NCBI GenBank assembly: GCA_027364695.1
Contig: DAHXOV010000265.1
Span: forward strand, 1 to 9,103
Direction of reading: 5' to 3'
Source of the DNA: a bacterium
GTDB lineage: Bacteria > Bacteroidota > Bacteroidia > B-17B0 > Aurantibacillaceae
DNA: 9,103 nucleotides
The stretch's first letter is position 1; each line of letters opens with the position of its first letter. The position numbers and the translations under genes were made by a program. Under the pieces are notes generated by a model. The model was not told the origin of the DNA and ran no database searches. It saw only the letters and a program-made list of their open reading frames with translations. This document shows positions 6,412 to 9,103 of this stretch, in pieces.

Positions 6412-8114
6412 AAATGCAAACAAAAAACTATAAATACTCATCCAAGAAAAAAGACATGATTGAATTTATAACAATTGCAGCCATATTATTTACCTTAAAC
6501 TTTATTCTGAGTTTTTATTTTTTTCGCTTGGACTTAACTTCAGAAAAAAGATACACACTTTCCCCCTATACCAAAGAATTTATAAAAAAAATAGATGATA
6601 TCGTTTATTTCAAAATTTATTTAGATGGCGACCTATCTCCCGAATTCAACAAACTAAAAAACGAAGTCAAAGAAATGCTGGATGAAATGCGCATTTACAA
6701 TGAAAACATTCAATACGAATTCATCGATATAAACAGCATAGACAATAAAGAAGAAATAAAAAACGTAGAAAAACAACTATACGATAAAGGCATAGTGCCC
6801 GAACAAGTCGTAGAGAAAAAAGAAAACAAAATATCTGAAAGCTTAGTGTGGCCAGGTGCTATGGTGTCCTACAAAGGCAAAGAAACCGTATGGCAAATCT
6901 TCTCAAGACAACTGGGATTTACACCCCAAGAAAATATCAACCACACCCTCAATGAAATTGAATATGGTATATGCAATACGATCAATAAACTCAAACGAAA
7001 GAAAAGACCAGAAATTTCCATTGTAGAAGGACACAAAGAAATAGATACCTTACAGCTATATGATTATATCAAAGCGCTTTCCGAAGAGTACAATGTGTCA
7101 AGAATAAAAATAAATCACAAATTATATGCATTAAAAAATTTAGATGCCATCATCCTTGCAAAACCCGATACCATCATAGACGAAAAAGATAAATTCATCA
7201 TTGACCAGTTTATTATGAAAGGGGGAAAAGTTCTTTGGCTGATAGACCCCGTAAAACTCAATATGGATTCTTTTAGATTAAAAGGATACACACTAGCATT
7301 AAACAATACAACCAATTTAGAAGATATGCTATTCAGATACGGCGTAAGATTAAATACTGATCTTATACAAGACTTGCAATGTGCTCCAGTGCGTGTAAAT
7401 ATAGGCTTTTCAAAAGGACAACCCAATTTCAAACTCTTCCCCTGGATTTTCTTCCCGCTCATCATGCCTGGCTCTGCCCATCCCATCGTAAAAAATATGG
7501 ATTTGATAAAAACAGAATTTGTAAGTACCATAGATACACTCAGCACATCGGGCATTAAAAAAACAATTTTACTCACTTCTTCCAAAAACACAAAAATTAC
7601 ACCCATACCCTTCAGAGTATCCTTAGCCATCACTCAATTCAAACTCAAAGAAAAAGCATTTAATCAAGGTCCAAAACCCATAGCAACACTCTTAGAAGGT
7701 GTATTTAAATCATTGTACATTAACCGTATCTCCTCTGCCATTATGGAAGACAGCACAATACAATTCAAAGAAATGAGCATACCCAATAAAATGATTGTTA
7801 TATCCGATGGAGATATAGCAAAAAACGACTATAATAAAATGACGGGAATGCTATACCCCCTTGGTTATTACAAATTTACCAATCAAACTTTTGCCAACAA
7901 ACAATTCCTGTTAAACTGTATGAATTATCTGATGGACGAATCTGGCTTAATACATCTCCGCACCCGTGAAGTAAAATTAAGGTTATTGGATATGAAAAAA
8001 ATAGCCATACAAAAAACAAAATGGCAAATTTACAATGTATTGTTACCACCCTTTATTGTACTCGTTATTGCTCTGTCGCAATACTACCTGCGAAGAAAAA
8101 AATATACAAGATAA
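6405..8114 (+). CDS. gldG: GldG-type ABC transporter auxiliary protein
   Basis: The product is 569 aa from ATG 6405 (overlapping gldF by 7 nt) or 566 aa from ATG 6414 (2 nt after the gldF stop); the two cannot be separated by sequence. A TM helix at about 20-40 is followed by RLDLTSEKRYTLSP (41-54), the hallmark GldG block. The large extracytoplasmic domain belongs to the ABC_transp_aux type, with an alpha/beta core seen in ISIVEGHKEIDT (about 204), LDAIILAKPDTIIDEKDKF and GKVLWLIDP (about 274). A second TM helix lies at 545-561 in front of a basic tail (RRKKYTR). The topology is therefore two anchors flanking a periplasmic domain, which could work like a substrate-binding or regulatory part of the GldAF transporter. 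It is last in the operon, and its stop is 4 nt from that of the convergent M20 peptidase. The gene is full length with no disruption. Confidence 0.93.
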   Translation: MVEMQTKNYKYSSKKKDMIEFITIAAILFTLNFILSFYFFRLDLTSEKRYTLSPYTKEFIKKIDDIVYFKIYLDGDLSPEFNKLKNEVKEMLDEMRIYNENIQYEFIDINSIDNKEEIKNVEKQLYDKGIVPEQVVEKKENKISESLVWPGAMVSYKGKETVWQIFSRQLGFTPQENINHTLNEIEYGICNTINKLKRKKRPEISIVEGHKEIDTLQLYDYIKALSEEYNVSRIKINHKLYALKNLDAIILAKPDTIIDEKDKFIIDQFIMKGGKVLWLIDPVKLNMDSFRLKGYTLALNNTTNLEDMLFRYGVRLNTDLIQDLQCAPVRVNIGFSKGQPNFKLFPWIFFPLIMPGSAHPIVKNMDLIKTEFVSTIDTLSTSGIKKTILLTSSKNTKITPIPFRVSLAITQFKLKEKAFNQGPKPIATLLEGVFKSLYINRISSAIMEDSTIQFKEMSIPNKMIVISDGDIAKNDYNKMTGMLYPLGYYKFTNQTFANKQFLLNCMNYLMDESGLIHLRTREVKLRLLDMKKIAIQKTKWQIYNVLLPPFIVLVIALSQYYLRRKKYTR

Positions 8115-8118
8115 TTGG

Positions 8119-9103
8119 TTACTTCTTCTTCAGCGCATAAAAATATTCATAAAACAATGGAATGGTTTCTATGCCTTTGAAATAATTAAATAAACCATAG
8201 TGTTCATTGGGTGAATGCAAAGCATCTGTATCCAACCCAAAACCCATCAGAATACTGTCTAATCCCAATTCTTTTTTGAACAATGCCACAATTGGAATAC
8301 TCCCCCCTCCTCTTGTAGGAATAGGCTTCTTACCAAATGTTTGCTCCATTGCCATAAACGCTGCTTTAAACCCTTCCGATTGTGTGGACACCACTACGGG
8401 CTCTCCACCATGATGAGCGCTTACTTTTACCTTTACGCAAGCTGGAGCAATTTGTTCAAAATACTGCTGAAACAATTGAGCTATTTTTTCTGAGGATTGA
8501 TGAGGGACCAAACGCATACTTATTTTAGCGTATGCTCTATATGGCAATACTGTTTTTGCACCTTCGCCTGTATATCCGCCCCATATACCGTTTACATCCA
8601 GTGTAGGTCTTATGCCTGTACGTTCTAATGTTGTATAACCCTTTTCTCCCCATACAGCACGAATGCCTAAATCTCTTTTATAGGCTTCCTCATCAAATGG
8701 AGCTTTGTTTAACTCCTTTCTTTCATCTTCTGAAAGTTCTGCTACATCATCATAAAACCCCGGAATAGCAATATAATTGTTCTCATCATGACAAGAAGCA
8801 ATCATCTTACATAAGATATTAACTGGATTAGCCACTGCACCCCCATATACGCCTGAATGTAGGTCTCTGTTAGGACCTATCACCTCTACTTCCATATAAG
8901 CCAATCCTCTCAATCCTACATCAATAGATGGTGTATCATTAGACAAAACAGAAGTATCAGAAATAAGAATAACATCTCCTTTCAGTCGTTCTTTGTTTTC
9001 TCTTATCCAATCTCCAAGATGTACAGAGCCAACTTCTTCCTCTCCTTCAATCATCAATTTCACATTGCATTTCAATGCGCCTAATTGATTCATCATTTCA
9101 ATC
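8119..9103 (-). CDS. M20-family dipeptidase (CNDP-like), N-terminus cut by window edge
   Basis: The frame is open to the right edge and gives 327 residues. The Met codons near 9096 are internal, since the frame continues upstream and the family needs its N-terminal third (full length is usually about 450-460 aa). Numbering from the first complete codon, EGEEEVGS (19-26) holds the catalytic Glu and the adjacent bridging Glu ligand, Asp49 in SDTSVL is a metal ligand, His82 in RDLHSGVYGG is the dimer-contributed His of the lid domain, and His296 in ALHSPNEHYGLFNYFKGI is the last metal ligand. The first His and the bridging Asp must lie in the missing part. GGYTGEGAKTVLPYRAYAKISMRLVPHQ marks the lid domain. 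The enzyme should hydrolyse dipeptides in the cytoplasm with two Zn or Mn ions. No disruption is seen, and the gene ends with an ALKKK tail 4 nt from the gldG stop. Confidence 0.95.
   Translation of the reverse strand, partial: IEMMNQLGALKCNVKLMIEGEEEVGSVHLGDWIRENKERLKGDVILISDTSVLSNDTPSIDVGLRGLAYMEVEVIGPNRDLHSGVYGGAVANPVNILCKMIASCHDENNYIAIPGFYDDVAELSEDERKELNKAPFDEEAYKRDLGIRAVWGEKGYTTLERTGIRPTLDVNGIWGGYTGEGAKTVLPYRAYAKISMRLVPHQSSEKIAQLFQQYFEQIAPACVKVKVSAHHGGEPVVVSTQSEGFKAAFMAMEQTFGKKPIPTRGGGSIPIVALFKKELGLDSILMGFGLDTDALHSPNEHYGLFNYFKGIETIPLFYEYFYALKKK

Noticed and set aside
7115..7633. A 172-codon open frame antisense to gldG.
   Set aside because: It lies wholly inside an unambiguous gldG frame, and its translation has no recognisable domain and the low-complexity Ser/Phe/Ile bias expected from the complement of AT-rich coding sequence.

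Overview
The window reads as chromosomal DNA of a Bacteroidota bacterium, most likely from the Chitinophagales/Sphingobacteriales side. The signs are a strongly AT-rich sequence, starts without clear Shine-Dalgarno sites, -7 boxes of the TAnnTTTG type in front of two genes, a gldA/gldF/gldG gliding-type ABC transporter set, a YwqK-type repeat protein, and a protein family usually labelled 'asparagine synthetase B' in this phylum. The genus cannot be named from the sequence alone.

Nine genes are supported, two of them cut by the window edges, in the order (-)(-)(+)(-)(+)(+)(+)(+)(-). Left (1-1461, minus): a secreted amidohydrolase-fold protein lacking the usual metal-binding histidines is followed after 3 nt by the start of an 'asparagine synthetase B'-named secreted protein that runs off the left edge. 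Divergent from these is a small, very basic secreted protein (1596-1985). Centre (2009-3697, minus): an intact M3-family oligoendopeptidase, convergent with the small protein.

Right of centre (3821-8114, plus) is the main block: gldA (ATPase), a secreted YwqK/MORN-like repeat protein, gldF (six-TM permease) and gldG (membrane-anchored auxiliary protein). The first two are 1 nt apart, the next gap is 40 nt, and gldF overlaps gldG. GldA, GldF and GldG should together form one inner-membrane ABC transporter. The repeat protein sits inside this set and is predicted to be outside the cytoplasmic membrane, so it may be a partner. At the right edge (8119-9103, minus) is the C-terminal two-thirds or so of an M20-family dipeptidase, convergent with gldG with only 4 nt between stop codons.

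The window is densely coded. The longest gap with no gene is about 135 nt, between the two leftmost divergent genes. No tRNA, rRNA, CRISPR array, insertion sequence or convincing intrinsic terminator was seen. I found no clear sign of an undescribed system. The best candidates for a second look are the repeat gene embedded in the gld transporter operon, the degenerate amidohydrolase paired with the doubtfully named 'AsnB', and the highly cationic small secreted protein.
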